This document shows positions 42,754 through 53,305 of a stretch of 64,000 nucleotides of DNA, piece by piece. The notes below the pieces were generated by a model. That model had not been told where the DNA came from and did not search any database. It worked only from the letters and a program-made list of their open reading frames with translations. This DNA comes from RGIG7332 sp045580305. GTDB lineage: Bacteria; Bacillota; Clostridia; Oscillospirales; JAAYXM01. Positions within the stretch are counted from its first letter, which is position 1. Every line of letters starts with the position of its first letter. The stretch is taken from NCBI GenBank assembly GCA_045580305.1, contig JAZNNQ010000002.1, positions 42,802 to 106,801 of the forward strand, written 5' to 3'. A program made the translations under genes and the position numbers.

Positions 42754-45700
42754 TTAGTCGGCCTCAGGGTTATAGGAAATGTAAAATTCCTCAGGGGTGG
42801 CCGCGGCTTTTACATAATCGGTCTCCTTTGCACTGTGGAAATGCCAATAAAGCTCGATCGCAAAACGGTACGAGTTGTTGTCGTTGTAGGGCGTTTTTGC
42901 AAGTATTTTAAAGTTTGTAAGCATATTTGCCATTCGCTCGATTTCCTTGCGGGAATACACACCGGCAAAGTTTTCGCAAAGGGTGTCCAGTGAAACATAC
43001 TCTGTGGCCTTTGTGGTGATACGGCGTATCTCCTTCAGCAATTTACCCTCGTCGCTGTTATGGCTTGCATCCAAGCTGTCGTGGTTACCCAGACCGCCCG
43101 CAACCGTGCTAAGTGCGGCAACGACATCGTAGGAATAAACCGTGTTACGCCTGTCAGCTTTAACAATACTAAGCGCTTCCTTTGCAATGAACTTTGCATA
43201 CCATACAAGACCGTTGGTGTACTTCCAGATCCAGTCCAGAGCACCGGGAGTAAAGGTAAGAGCGCTGTCCTTATAGGGTATGGTAAGCATTTTATCCATA
43301 TCCTCACGGGGCAGGTTACCAACATCGATGGTATTGGTCAAAAGCTGCTGGAAGAACTGACTTAATGTGCCGCCGTCGATGTATCTCATAAGCCAGGTAG
43401 AGCCGCAGATTATGAAATGCACCGACTGCTGGCCCTCGGGACTGTTGAGCATTTCGCGCAGAGCGGGGAAGAAGGTTTCATACACACCCCCATATTGCTC
43501 TATACTGCCCAAAAGCACATCGAACTCATCGATTACAAGCATAAGACCTTTACCGGTAAGATCCTTGAGATCTTTGTAGAAGTTCTTCAGATCGTAGGGA
43601 TTACGGTCACGCTCGCCGGGCTTAAGCTTCCAGTCGTTAATGAATTTAACCCACTTGAGGATGTCCTCGCTCAACTCGTCGCCATCGTCTGCAAACCTTG
43701 CTTCAGAAGGCGCGCAAGCAGCGATAACTCTGTCGATAAAGGCGGTCTGGATCGGTGCGTTTTTAACGCTTTCACCGCCACATTCAAACCACACAGCGTG
43801 GGTATCCTCCTTGGTCTTGTTCGCAAATGCGCACAGATAGTGGAGAAGCGTGGTCTTACCAACACGGCGCATACCTATCATTATTGCATTCTGATAGTTG
43901 ACGAAATCTTTAGCGTCAAACAGTTCACGGATCTTCCTTGTCTCGGAGTCACGACCGAAGAAGTGCTCGCTGTGAAGCATACCGTTCTCGTCAAGTTTAA
44001 AGTCGCTAACCGAGCTGTCCAGCTTATAAGCGTTGGTGCTGAAAGGCACATATGAACCTTCGTCAATGATAAGGCTTTGGTTATCTATATTTTCATTGTA
44101 GATCTCGGCATTGTGCTCGTAGGTAATAGCTAAGCTGTAGTAAAACTGTGTTGCATCGTCATCGGCTTTAAACCGGATACAGAACACCGCACTCTCGCCC
44201 TTTTCAAGTCTGGGAAGAATATATGTCTCGCTTGTGCAAGTATCACTTACCAGCTGAAGTTTTATGTTAGTGGCGGTATCGTTACCCTTGTTCTTGACAT
44301 AGCCGTAAACCGCGTCCTCCCTTGAGGGAGCAGTGGTGCTCTCGATTATAAAATCAAGTACCGGTCTGCGGTCGATATTGTTGATCTCGGTCTGGATCAT
44401 ATTGAGCACAGCCTGACGCACATCGATCCAGTTGGTTCTCGGACCGACAAGTTTCTTCTTTGCATTTACCAACGCCTCTTTGTAACCCGCGGAGTTTTGC
44501 TCGGTCGCATCGGTCAGATGCTTTGCGATTACTTCGAGAGCGGAATAGATGGAATTTACATTGAGCAGTTCGTTATTCATAGAGTTCGGAAGCATATTTC
44601 GCATTGTGATAAACGCGTCTTTATACTTCACATAACCCTCTACCATATCGTAAATATTGGAGTATCCGCGCAGCAGAAGCTCGTGGAGCGCGGTGTTTAC
44701 GACCGTATCCTTAAGCATACGGGAGCCTACAGAGCTTATTTGCGGATTGAAGCTCTGCACCAGTTCTAAAATGACGCTGTTTGCAGAGGTGTAGTCCTTT
44801 TTTGCCATATAAACACGGTAAAGGTCAACGCCGTAGCGCATCGCATAGTCGGCAAGCTGCTCTCTCGGTACACCTCGTCCCAGCATAATGCAGTACAGCT
44901 TCTCGGAAAGCGCAAGGCGGTTTTCGCGGTTTTCAAGACGGGAAGAGAGAATATTTTCGTGCTCCGTCCAAAGCTCATTCGTATCCTCCGTGCTGTCAAT
45001 GGGAGAAAGGTCACTGACAAAGGAGAGCTCATAGGCCTGCGGTGCTTTTTCACGCGGGGTGTCCGTGGGAATAAGGGGCAGTTCCTCTTGCCGGTCGTCG
45101 CACTCCAACTGAGTAGACACTAAATCCCACTTTATTCTGTAAGGCTCAACACTTACATAATGCAGGGGATTATAAGAGGTGGTAACAGGTGAATAGGTGA
45201 AATCTTGGGCATTGGAGGAGGCGATACGGTTATACACCTGAAGAATGGTGTCAAGCGAGTCGTTGTTTTTAAGGAATGCAAGCTCTGTGCCGAGTTTTCT
45301 CGTCATAGCGTAGCACAAAAGACCCTGAGCAACCGTATCCTCCAGCGCGGTTATGGCGTCGATCTTCACGCTGTCTTCTGCATTTTTGTCAACAATCGTA
45401 AGAATTGCCTTGGCAAGCTCACGGTTGTTGGGCGCGAAGAAGGCTATCAGACGATTTACTTCATTTGCGCGTGGAGTGTACAGCAATGAGAACACCATAT
45501 TAAGACAACTCCAGGAATGGAAGTTGGAGTGTGAAATTTTGGTTGTAATTGCGGTAGCGCCGGAGAAGGCTCCTGCAAGGCGCATCATAGCCTCAATCTC
45601 CTCGATGTTCTTTCGGGGCGCGGTGCGCTTTTCGTGGTCGTTTTGATAATTCATTGAGGGCGCGCCGATATGGGACTTTTTCGCAAATTCGTGGATCGCG

Positions 45701-48700
45701 CTGTAAATAGCATAGGAAACGGCGTCATTTGAAGCCACGAAGCTGTGATATGCCTTGGGTAAAAGTTTTCTCAGTGCAACCTCGGAATGAGAGAGAAAGC
45801 TAAAGAGCACAGCACAGGGGAATACCGCCTCGGGTGCCTTCGATATTACCTGCTTGATGGTGTTTTTCTGGATAATATCCAGCGCGGAATTTTCCTCAAA
45901 GGGAATATCTAAGAAGGGCACCTCGAAAATATCAAGGGGCAGCTTTGCGTAATAGCCGCGCTTGTGCAGATAAAGGGCATATTTAAGTTGGCGCGAAGCA
46001 AAACTATTCTCGGGGAAGACGGGGACAATATGTTCCTTTAACCAGTCGCAGAACAGAGCTTGCTCCTCACCTTCAAAGGAGTATATCGTCTTTAAGATGC
46101 TTCTTGTAAGACCGTTGCGGATCTCCGGATAGTAACTGAGATATGACGCGATCTCCACCTTGTTCTTAAAGCAATCTGCCAGCAGGTCGCCCCAGTTTCC
46201 GGTCACATAGCTGAAAATAGCCTTATACATCAGATCAAGTTCGCTTTTTGTGCGGTTTATGAGCAGATTTGTGATGCGGTCTTCCTGAGCCTGAATTTCG
46301 TCCAACTTAGCGTCGTTGCCAAAGTCGGATACATAGGTCTGGTAGAACTCCTTTGCAGACATACGGAAATCGTAGTCTTCTATCTCGTTGGTTTTGCCCT
46401 GAGAGCGAATATACGCGTTTACATAGCCGAGTAAAATCGCGTAATCCTTTCTTGAAAGGGAATAGTAGGACAGAGAATTGCCCTGCTCGTTGCTGACCAG
46501 ACCGCGAAGTGCCTTGTGAAGAAGGTCGATTCTGTGAGGCAGCTGTGCACAAAGGGTAAACAGTGCCAGATGACAGCCGTAATCAGCAGGATTGTTATCC
46601 AGTATTTCGCATAGCAAATAAGCCCCCTCCTCAGCGTTGTCGATGGAGGAGAATGCGAACTGATGTATATCGTCGATACTGGGATAGTTGCCGTCGGGCA
46701 GAACCATACCGATAAGCTTCTGGTTTACCGGCTCGGCACTCCATAACTCAAGTTCTTCCTCGGTCATAAGAGCCAGTTTCTCGATAAGTTTTTTATACTT
46801 GAAGGGTGAAACATGGAGAGTTTTCTCCAAAAGCTCCTTGGCCTCGCTAAAGCGCTTTTGTAAAAGTAAACGGCAGGCGATGGCAAAGGCCAATTCACGG
46901 GTATTATTGAACATAGATTGGTCAATATATTCCATCATATACTTAAAGGCATCCTGAGAATCGGTTGCGATTGTTATGATGTAAAGGTCGCGGATAGGCG
47001 CGTGATTTTTAAGGGCATAGGTGTCCATCTGCTTGCACAAAAGTTTGGTGAGCAGCAGTGAATCCTCCTCGGAAAGAGGAGAGAGGTAACCCGGGTCTAT
47101 CTTGATCTTATCCGCAAGAAGTCCCCTAAAAGTGCCGAAATACCTACGATCATCAATGCTTTCCGCAAAGGAGATAAGCACGCGGGGGAAAATAGACTCG
47201 CAGTACTGCTCGCAGGTGTCAAGACAACTCTCCCAAAGCTTGGTATCGTTACCTGCAAGACAAGCGCAATACATAAGCTTCGCATAAGCTGCCGAAGTGG
47301 TATCGATAGGCAGCTTCAGGCACTCCTGCCAGTATTTTGCAGAGTCGGGTGTATGGTATAGAAGCTTTAACAATACGACGGAAATATCAAGAGAATAGTT
47401 CTCGGACTTCTCGTCCTGCATACCGTAGAAAATGTCCTCGAGGCCGCTTGCATCTCTTACAAACTTACCGCAGTAGGTGCAATATTCACGGATCTCCGCA
47501 ATGGATGAGGAATTTGCCATATCAATAAAGAGGCTTAAAACATTTGTGTTCACCGTCATCTGCTGATACTCATACTCGGCGCTGAGTTTTTCCTGAAGAG
47601 CGTCGATTTTTTTCTCGTTGAGCATAAGCAGGTTAAACTTTGCAAAGTCGCTGTTGCCTAAATGCTTCTGCAGGTTATAGGCACACAGAAGTGCCTCGGT
47701 GGAATATTCGGTATCAAGAAGCTTATGGCACAGGGTGATCGCACGGTCGCTACAGCTTGTGTCGAAATATCCGTTTTCCAGAGCGGCAGAGTATAATTTG
47801 CACAGAAGATTTAAAAACTCCGCCTTGCCGTCGGTCAAATAGAAAGCGGGCAGTGCATTGATGAAGTCAAAGCACTCCTTCTCCATATTGAGTTCGGTAC
47901 ATTTATCAATAATAGTCATCCACAGCTGATGTGTAAGAACGATATCCGTATCTGCAAGGGTAGCGAGCAGTCTGGACATACACTCATTTGTGAGAGCGGT
48001 GTCGAGTACAAGCTGACTTACCGCCTCGGAAAGAGAGGCTGCGTCCTTGTGGTTTTCAAGAATATGCGATATCTCAAGCAGAGTAAGGTCAGTAATAAGT
48101 GCGTCGTTCTTTCCGTAGATGGTCTTTATCTGTCGTGATAAAGCGGTCTTATCCTCAGCGTCGGCATAAAGCTCAAGCATCTGGCTGAAGAAGGCACCGG
48201 ATTTGGCTTTGTAGCGGCCAAGACCGAGGTTTTCAAACAAGTAATAGGTAAGCTTCTTATTCTCACATTCCTTCTGAAGGGTCTTGAGGAAAGCCTCGGG
48301 CAGAGCGGTAACCATAAGGGCTACCTCTTCTGCGGTATAGGTGCACAGCATTTCATCAAAACGAGTGTCAAGGAAGGTGGTAAGCTCTGCCGTGTGATTT
48401 GCATCAAACATAGCCGAGAACATTTTTTGAACCCAAAGAGGCGCAACCTCTGAGAGCTTGCCCGTTAATAAATCGTGGGAAAGCTCCTGATTTAAGTTGC
48501 ACTTAGCTATGGTAATCTGCACAGCAAGCTCGGAAGAGACCTCCTCATCCTCGGTAATGGATGCAAGGAATGCGGAATAGTCGGGCTTTTCCAGTAAAAG
48601 TGCACGGTATTCGCTCATATTTTCAGCCTGCTGCTCGGGGAACTTTGTAAGCAGAGCAAGTTTTCCGACACGGTTGTTTTCCGCATCGTAAATTTTCCAG

Positions 48701-51700
48701 AGTGCGGCAAAGGCATTGTAGCCGAAATCAAGAGAGAGCAGGGCAAAGGCCTTAGCCGCGCCCTTCTCACAGCCGATAAAGGTAAAGAGTCGCTTGGCAA
48801 CGCTTAAAACATTTCTGCCTCTGTCAAAATTGCCCGCCTTATAGGCAAACACAAAGCTTTCAAGACGCTCAGCGCTTAAATCAAACTCTGCAAGCAGGCT
48901 TGTATCCATCGCAAATTCGCGGAGACGGTCGGACATGGTGATAATGCTCTTTAAAACAGTGTCATCAAGATACGCGCTAAGCTCCACAAGCGTTGTAAAT
49001 AGTTTGTCATTTTCGATAAAACGCTGGGCGCGGAGCAGATCGTCGGTTGTAATGACACCATCCGCCATAAGACTCATAAAGTCCTGCATATTTGTGCATA
49101 CGAAGGAATAAAGCTTGTCCTCGGGACGATTTATAAGGGAAATAATGTATAATTCACGGGCGCGCTTGTTGGATACAAGCTTCTCTTCATAGCATTCATA
49201 AAGCAGCTGAAGCTCGTAAAAACGGTCCGCATCCTTTAATATACCGAGAAGGATTACGGAAAGCTCCTCGCTGTATCTTTGAGCCAATGACTCCCAGATA
49301 AGGCGCTCAACCGTGCCGTTTTTATTTTTCTGCAGAGCATAGAGACCCGCAATCGGGTTTTTAAATTCTGCCTCGGTGTCGGTAAGCACGAGGACCGCCT
49401 GCATATTTGAAAGCTCCTCTCGGGTGTAACCGAGAGAGATAAGCTCCTCATCGGATGTGCTGATATACGCGGAAAGATCGGCAAAATCCTCCCGGGTCTT
49501 TGCGAGAAGCACTCGTGCCTCGAACTGATTTTGCGGAGTGTCGGGAATGTCGCACTCATCAAATAAAGCGAGAACATCCTCGTGCTCATACTGTAGCAGA
49601 AGCTCTCTTATCGCGTCTGAGTAGCGGGGTATGTAGAGTGTGTATAAATGACCCAGCAGGTAGTGCTTTAATTGCTCGGGATCCTTTGTACACAGAACCT
49701 TTAAAAGGAATATTTCATCCACGCTCTGAGAAGAAGCGGCGCTATCACCGTATTTATCATAGAGCAGGTAGAAATTATCTATATCGTTGCGGTCTGCATA
49801 TATGCGAAGAAGCTCTCTTGCACAGTTTGCGGCATCACCCATAAGACCGGAAATAAAATACTTTTCCGCACATCTGTTGCGGTTGCCGATGACATTGTAA
49901 ATGCGCTTTCCGCACTCATATAAAGAACGACCTGCGGGCAGTTCTCCTTCAAGGGCGGCAAGGATATCCTCTTTTGAACGGTCAAAGGAAAGTGAAGGAT
50001 TCTCCAAAAGTGTATTGCACTTGTCGATATTTCCAAGTGCCAGCGCGCGCTCAAAATCATCTGTGCAGAAATGGGGGATAAGGGGAACAATCCCCGCAAA
50101 TTCATCGGCGGTAGTGCCGTCGATTACGGTGGCAAACAACTCCTCACAACTTACCGATACAGTCTCATCGGTGTCATCTTCTACGGATGCGGACACAGAA
50201 AGGGTGGAAAGGTCGGTAAGAACCTTGAGGGGCACGGTCTTGTCGGTAACGCCGACCGCTTCCGCACTTTTATTGATAAAAGCGGCAGCTAAAAGATTAC
50301 CGCGGAACGCCATATTCATATTGTTAAACAGTTCAGCCGCCTCGGATGTAAACTCCGGATACTCGGTGAGATGCATCAAATCGCGGTAGCGGCACGCTAT
50401 TACATTTAAATCGGAATAGGTGTCCAGTGTACACTTTTCCACGAGCGATATATCCTCAGCCACGATATCGGCAAAAAAGGCATTTGCGGCAAAATGCGCC
50501 TTAAGTTCACCAAGGAAGGTGGTGAAAAGTTTTTTCGTATCGTCAAAATATGTGCTTTTTTCGTTTGTGTTTGATAAGAAGGCATCAAGAGCCTCGAGGG
50601 TAAGACCTTCGGGCCCGTCTATGTTTACGCCTAAAAATTCGATGATTTTATTGGCGTGATCCCACTTGTCAAAGTAGCTTTTAATAAGGTTGAAGGTGTG
50701 AGCATCTATCGCTGAGCCGCGTATTACCGCCTTTGCAAGATCATCGGTAAGTGAGGTAAGCTTTTCCTTTGTCTGGGTCAGAATCTCCCAAACCGCGCGA
50801 AGCTCTTTATACTTACTGCCGGTATTGGTGCCGCTTGTAAGTATATTGGGCGCATTTGCCCTTATCTCGCGGCTTAAGTCGCTATCCTCCTCGGAAACAC
50901 AGCAAAAGCCCTCCAAGGAATACGGTGAACCTTCTGTACTATCGCCATTTGCTGACAGCACACCGTATATTCCGTTGCCGGACTCGCTGGAAATGCCTGT
51001 ATAGAAAACAATTTTTAAATTTCCGTCAGTCACATAATGTGCGATGTCATTGCCGCCGAGCAGCGCATTGGCAAAGCCTGTGGCAACAAGAGTGGACCAA
51101 TGGTGTTTGCCCTTTAACTGACGGGTGTACTTCTGAAACAACTTTGAATACTCGTCCCAGGAGCCAACAACTGCTATAGCGCCTAGCTGGGCAATCTCAA
51201 GGTTTATTTCCTTTGAAACGCCCTCGGCCTCCTCGCAGCCGGGCAGCATGATACCATTACCCGCCTTGGTGAAGGTGAACTCATCGCGGAAATTTGTGTT
51301 TACCCATATGCCGATACCCACGCCGCCGGTAAGCTGCTTGCGATAATCCAACACACCGAAAGGCTTTAAATATTCGGGCAGCGAGGGGAAGTATATGATA
51401 CCCTTTTCATTGAGAAGCTTATTTGCAATCTCAACGAATTCATCCCTTGTGAAAACTCGCACGGCTTTGGGCATAGTAATGCCGTTTTCCGCCTCGTTGA
51501 GAGAGAAGACATCAAGGCAGTTGTTTCTCACCCACGCCTCAAGACCGAGACCGCCGGTAAGTTGTTTTTTATAGTCGGTTATGCCCATATGCTCCAAAAG
51601 ATATGAGGGCAGAGCAGGGAAGAAGATAGTATCTCGCTCTGTAAATATTTTGGTACACGCCGCAACGAAATCCTCTTTGGAGTAAATCGTGTTTTCGTCA

Positions 51701-51921
51701 CGAAGGCTGAGGACATTGTCGCGTATGGTAAGCAATGACGCGCACTCTGCCTCTATCCAGTTGCTGAGCTTCTTTCCGTCGGTAAGTTGTTCTTTGTAGT
51801 TTGTTATACCGATCTCCTTTAACTTGTGGGGCAGATAGGCGAGGTTAATGCTTTTTCCGTCCGCCAGAAGCTCCTTGCAGAAATCGATAAATTTAATTTT
51901 ATTCTGGGTTAGATCGTTCAT
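42754..51921 (-). CDS. Giant LOTUS-like / alpha-solenoid / STAND-type NTPase protein
   Basis: An intact 3055-residue frame. Residues 9-227 hold three repeats of about 70 residues, each with a core like ITDYKKQLTGGLGLEAWV followed by FSL..NGI. They resemble winged-helix LOTUS/OST-HTH domains, which bind RNA in other proteins. A mixed region (about 235-350) follows, then more than 2000 residues of helical, TPR-like solenoid. Residues about 2530-2625 look like a beta-sandwich (VKNKGNDTATNIKLQL). The C-terminal NTPase has Walker A GMRRVGKTT (Lys2689), Walker B LMLVIDEFDVL (Asp2798-Glu2799), then a helical and winged-helix tail. Sensor-solenoid plus NTPase is the layout of STAND signalling and antiphage proteins, though here the NTPase is last. 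No nuclease or protease effector domain was seen. It starts 16 bases after the deacetylase gene. Confidence 0.88.
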   Translation of the reverse strand: MNDLTQNKIKFIDFCKELLADGKSINLAYLPHKLKEIGITNYKEQLTDGKKLSNWIEAECASLLTIRDNVLSLRDENTIYSKEDFVAACTKIFTERDTIFFPALPSYLLEHMGITDYKKQLTGGLGLEAWVRNNCLDVFSLNEAENGITMPKAVRVFTRDEFVEIANKLLNEKGIIYFPSLPEYLKPFGVLDYRKQLTGGVGIGIWVNTNFRDEFTFTKAGNGIMLPGCEEAEGVSKEINLEIAQLGAIAVVGSWDEYSKLFQKYTRQLKGKHHWSTLVATGFANALLGGNDIAHYVTDGNLKIVFYTGISSESGNGIYGVLSANGDSTEGSPYSLEGFCCVSEEDSDLSREIRANAPNILTSGTNTGSKYKELRAVWEILTQTKEKLTSLTDDLAKAVIRGSAIDAHTFNLIKSYFDKWDHANKIIEFLGVNIDGPEGLTLEALDAFLSNTNEKSTYFDDTKKLFTTFLGELKAHFAANAFFADIVAEDISLVEKCTLDTYSDLNVIACRYRDLMHLTEYPEFTSEAAELFNNMNMAFRGNLLAAAFINKSAEAVGVTDKTVPLKVLTDLSTLSVSASVEDDTDETVSVSCEELFATVIDGTTADEFAGIVPLIPHFCTDDFERALALGNIDKCNTLLENPSLSFDRSKEDILAALEGELPAGRSLYECGKRIYNVIGNRNRCAEKYFISGLMGDAANCARELLRIYADRNDIDNFYLLYDKYGDSAASSQSVDEIFLLKVLCTKDPEQLKHYLLGHLYTLYIPRYSDAIRELLLQYEHEDVLALFDECDIPDTPQNQFEARVLLAKTREDFADLSAYISTSDEELISLGYTREELSNMQAVLVLTDTEAEFKNPIAGLYALQKNKNGTVERLIWESLAQRYSEELSVILLGILKDADRFYELQLLYECYEEKLVSNKRARELYIISLINRPEDKLYSFVCTNMQDFMSLMADGVITTDDLLRAQRFIENDKLFTTLVELSAYLDDTVLKSIITMSDRLREFAMDTSLLAEFDLSAERLESFVFAYKAGNFDRGRNVLSVAKRLFTFIGCEKGAAKAFALLSLDFGYNAFAALWKIYDAENNRVGKLALLTKFPEQQAENMSEYRALLLEKPDYSAFLASITEDEEVSSELAVQITIAKCNLNQELSHDLLTGKLSEVAPLWVQKMFSAMFDANHTAELTTFLDTRFDEMLCTYTAEEVALMVTALPEAFLKTLQKECENKKLTYYLFENLGLGRYKAKSGAFFSQMLELYADAEDKTALSRQIKTIYGKNDALITDLTLLEISHILENHKDAASLSEAVSQLVLDTALTNECMSRLLATLADTDIVLTHQLWMTIIDKCTELNMEKECFDFINALPAFYLTDGKAEFLNLLCKLYSAALENGYFDTSCSDRAITLCHKLLDTEYSTEALLCAYNLQKHLGNSDFAKFNLLMLNEKKIDALQEKLSAEYEYQQMTVNTNVLSLFIDMANSSSIAEIREYCTYCGKFVRDASGLEDIFYGMQDEKSENYSLDISVVLLKLLYHTPDSAKYWQECLKLPIDTTSAAYAKLMYCACLAGNDTKLWESCLDTCEQYCESIFPRVLISFAESIDDRRYFGTFRGLLADKIKIDPGYLSPLSEEDSLLLTKLLCKQMDTYALKNHAPIRDLYIITIATDSQDAFKYMMEYIDQSMFNNTRELAFAIACRLLLQKRFSEAKELLEKTLHVSPFKYKKLIEKLALMTEEELELWSAEPVNQKLIGMVLPDGNYPSIDDIHQFAFSSIDNAEEGAYLLCEILDNNPADYGCHLALFTLCAQLPHRIDLLHKALRGLVSNEQGNSLSYYSLSRKDYAILLGYVNAYIRSQGKTNEIEDYDFRMSAKEFYQTYVSDFGNDAKLDEIQAQEDRITNLLINRTKSELDLMYKAIFSYVTGNWGDLLADCFKNKVEIASYLSYYPEIRNGLTRSILKTIYSFEGEEQALFCDWLKEHIVPVFPENSFASRQLKYALYLHKRGYYAKLPLDIFEVPFLDIPFEENSALDIIQKNTIKQVISKAPEAVFPCAVLFSFLSHSEVALRKLLPKAYHSFVASNDAVSYAIYSAIHEFAKKSHIGAPSMNYQNDHEKRTAPRKNIEEIEAMMRLAGAFSGATAITTKISHSNFHSWSCLNMVFSLLYTPRANEVNRLIAFFAPNNRELAKAILTIVDKNAEDSVKIDAITALEDTVAQGLLCYAMTRKLGTELAFLKNNDSLDTILQVYNRIASSNAQDFTYSPVTTSYNPLHYVSVEPYRIKWDLVSTQLECDDRQEELPLIPTDTPREKAPQAYELSFVSDLSPIDSTEDTNELWTEHENILSSRLENRENRLALSEKLYCIMLGRGVPREQLADYAMRYGVDLYRVYMAKKDYTSANSVILELVQSFNPQISSVGSRMLKDTVVNTALHELLLRGYSNIYDMVEGYVKYKDAFITMRNMLPNSMNNELLNVNSIYSALEVIAKHLTDATEQNSAGYKEALVNAKKKLVGPRTNWIDVRQAVLNMIQTEINNIDRRPVLDFIIESTTAPSREDAVYGYVKNKGNDTATNIKLQLVSDTCTSETYILPRLEKGESAVFCIRFKADDDATQFYYSLAITYEHNAEIYNENIDNQSLIIDEGSYVPFSTNAYKLDSSVSDFKLDENGMLHSEHFFGRDSETRKIRELFDAKDFVNYQNAIMIGMRRVGKTTLLHYLCAFANKTKEDTHAVWFECGGESVKNAPIQTAFIDRVIAACAPSEARFADDGDELSEDILKWVKFINDWKLKPGERDRNPYDLKNFYKDLKDLTGKGLMLVIDEFDVLLGSIEQYGGVYETFFPALREMLNSPEGQQSVHFIICGSTWLMRYIDGGTLSQFFQQLLTNTIDVGNLPREDMDKMLTIPYKDSALTFTPGALDWIWKYTNGLVWYAKFIAKEALSIVKADRRNTVYSYDVVAALSTVAGGLGNHDSLDASHNSDEGKLLKEIRRITTKATEYVSLDTLCENFAGVYSRKEIERMANMLTNFKILAKTPYNDNNSYRFAIELYWHFHSAKETDYVKAAATPEEFYISYNPEAD

Positions 51922-51937
51922 ATAAGTTTCCCCTTTT

Positions 51938-53305
51938 TTATCCTAATAAAACCTCCGCTAAAACCGGTAAAATATCACGGCGGGAGAGGTGGCGCTTTTC
52001 ATTCATTATCGTGTACTCAACACTTTTTCCCGCAACCTCATTTATGAGTTTTCCAAAAAGGTCGGGAGTAAGAGGCGTGTTTACCGAAAGCCTAAGTGAA
52101 TTTTCCATATCCACAACGCCGTTTTCAATAGCCACCTTGAACGCAAAATAATAGGGATGGGTGGGCTTTATGTGATAATTCTTTGCAATGTCCGTGGTGA
52201 CAAAGCCTGCATCCACATATTCGCGGTATACGGTAAGGTGTCTTTCCGGGTCTGCACACATCATAAGAAGCTCGCCAACGGTGGCAACGCGGTCAGGCTG
52301 TAAGGTGTTATTCTTATAAGCCACCGTGTAGCCTGCGTTAATAAGGCGGCGCGCGCTTGAATGTACCGAGTCCTCAGCACCGACATCCTCGAAGGGGGAG
52401 AGTGCTAAAAGATCCCGCACGGAAATCACCTCATAGCTTAAATCATAAAGCAATTTAAGCTGAGGCTCCAGCGCGTCTGCAATAGGAGTCTCGCGGTTCA
52501 TATTACAGCCATCCTTCTGGAAGATTATCTGGCCGGAAAGGGAATTGGGGTCAGCCTCCAGCGCCTTTTTAAGGGGCGTTATCATCGCCTCAACATCCTT
52601 GCTATAATCGCCGCTTACCTGCCATCCGCCACCGTCAAAGCTTGCCGCCATATACTGGTAATTCATATAGCGGTATGCATCATAGGAATTGTGACCGTCG
52701 CAGGTCTTGTCGATATAATGGGGCGGACGGGAAAGACGGATGCTGTAGCCGAAATCATCCTTTAAAAGACCGTCTAATTTCTTTAAATCGTCAATTACAT
52801 CGTGGATATTCTCAAAATATTTGCGCTTGCCGTAAATAAGTTTATTCTCGCCGAAAAGACGGTGAGCGTAGGTATGGCTTGTGATCTCGTGGCCCTCGTC
52901 GAGGATTCTCTTGGCGAGCCCGGGCTGGTTTTTAACACCGCCCAAATGATCAAGACCGAAATCCGGATAATGGTCATACGCCACACCGCCCCAGGTGAAT
53001 GCGCCGTCGGGCCCTTTTTCGTCCGGATAGTTATCCTCGGTTGTGCCGATAACATCGAAGGTACCCTTAGCGCCGAATTTTGCAAGAGTATCCAGTAAAT
53101 CATCGGTAAGGCCACGGTCGGAGCGGCGGGGGTTTGTAGCGGATGCGGCAGGGCCGTCGTCAAAGGTCATGGCACAAAGGCGGCGGTTGGGAATGGGCGC
53201 TACACGCTCAATTCTTCTTACCGGACTTAAATAAGTGCCCGCCTTAGCCTTTACATATTCTTTATATTTACCTTTAGCGCGTCTTGCTAACTGATATAAA
53301 TTCAT
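51938..53305 (-). CDS. Polysaccharide deacetylase with C-terminal SLH-like region
   Basis: This 455-residue protein has a NodB-type deacetylase domain (about 35-310): AMTFDDGP with the catalytic Asp pair, the metal site SHTYAH and SRPPHY. The C-terminal third has repeats such as ARRLINAGYTVAYKNNTLQP and AIENGVVDMENSLRLSVNTP, resembling surface-layer homology (SLH) modules, yet no signal peptide is evident. It should remove acetyl groups from an N-acetylated glycan. The start is the ATG at 53305, which overlaps the PHP gene stop (ATGA) and follows GGAGGTAGGAAA; an upstream frame to 53383 overlaps that gene. Confidence 0.85.
   Translation of the reverse strand: MNLYQLARRAKGKYKEYVKAKAGTYLSPVRRIERVAPIPNRRLCAMTFDDGPAASATNPRRSDRGLTDDLLDTLAKFGAKGTFDVIGTTEDNYPDEKGPDGAFTWGGVAYDHYPDFGLDHLGGVKNQPGLAKRILDEGHEITSHTYAHRLFGENKLIYGKRKYFENIHDVIDDLKKLDGLLKDDFGYSIRLSRPPHYIDKTCDGHNSYDAYRYMNYQYMAASFDGGGWQVSGDYSKDVEAMITPLKKALEADPNSLSGQIIFQKDGCNMNRETPIADALEPQLKLLYDLSYEVISVRDLLALSPFEDVGAEDSVHSSARRLINAGYTVAYKNNTLQPDRVATVGELLMMCADPERHLTVYREYVDAGFVTTDIAKNYHIKPTHPYYFAFKVAIENGVVDMENSLRLSVNTPLTPDLFGKLINEVAGKSVEYTIMNEKRHLSRRDILPVLAEVLLG

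Noticed and set aside
42947..44055. Several plus-strand open frames of 60-212 codons opposite the giant gene
   Set aside because: They are antisense shadows of the 3055-residue frame with no ribosome sites, and the minus-strand frame carries clear domain motifs throughout.
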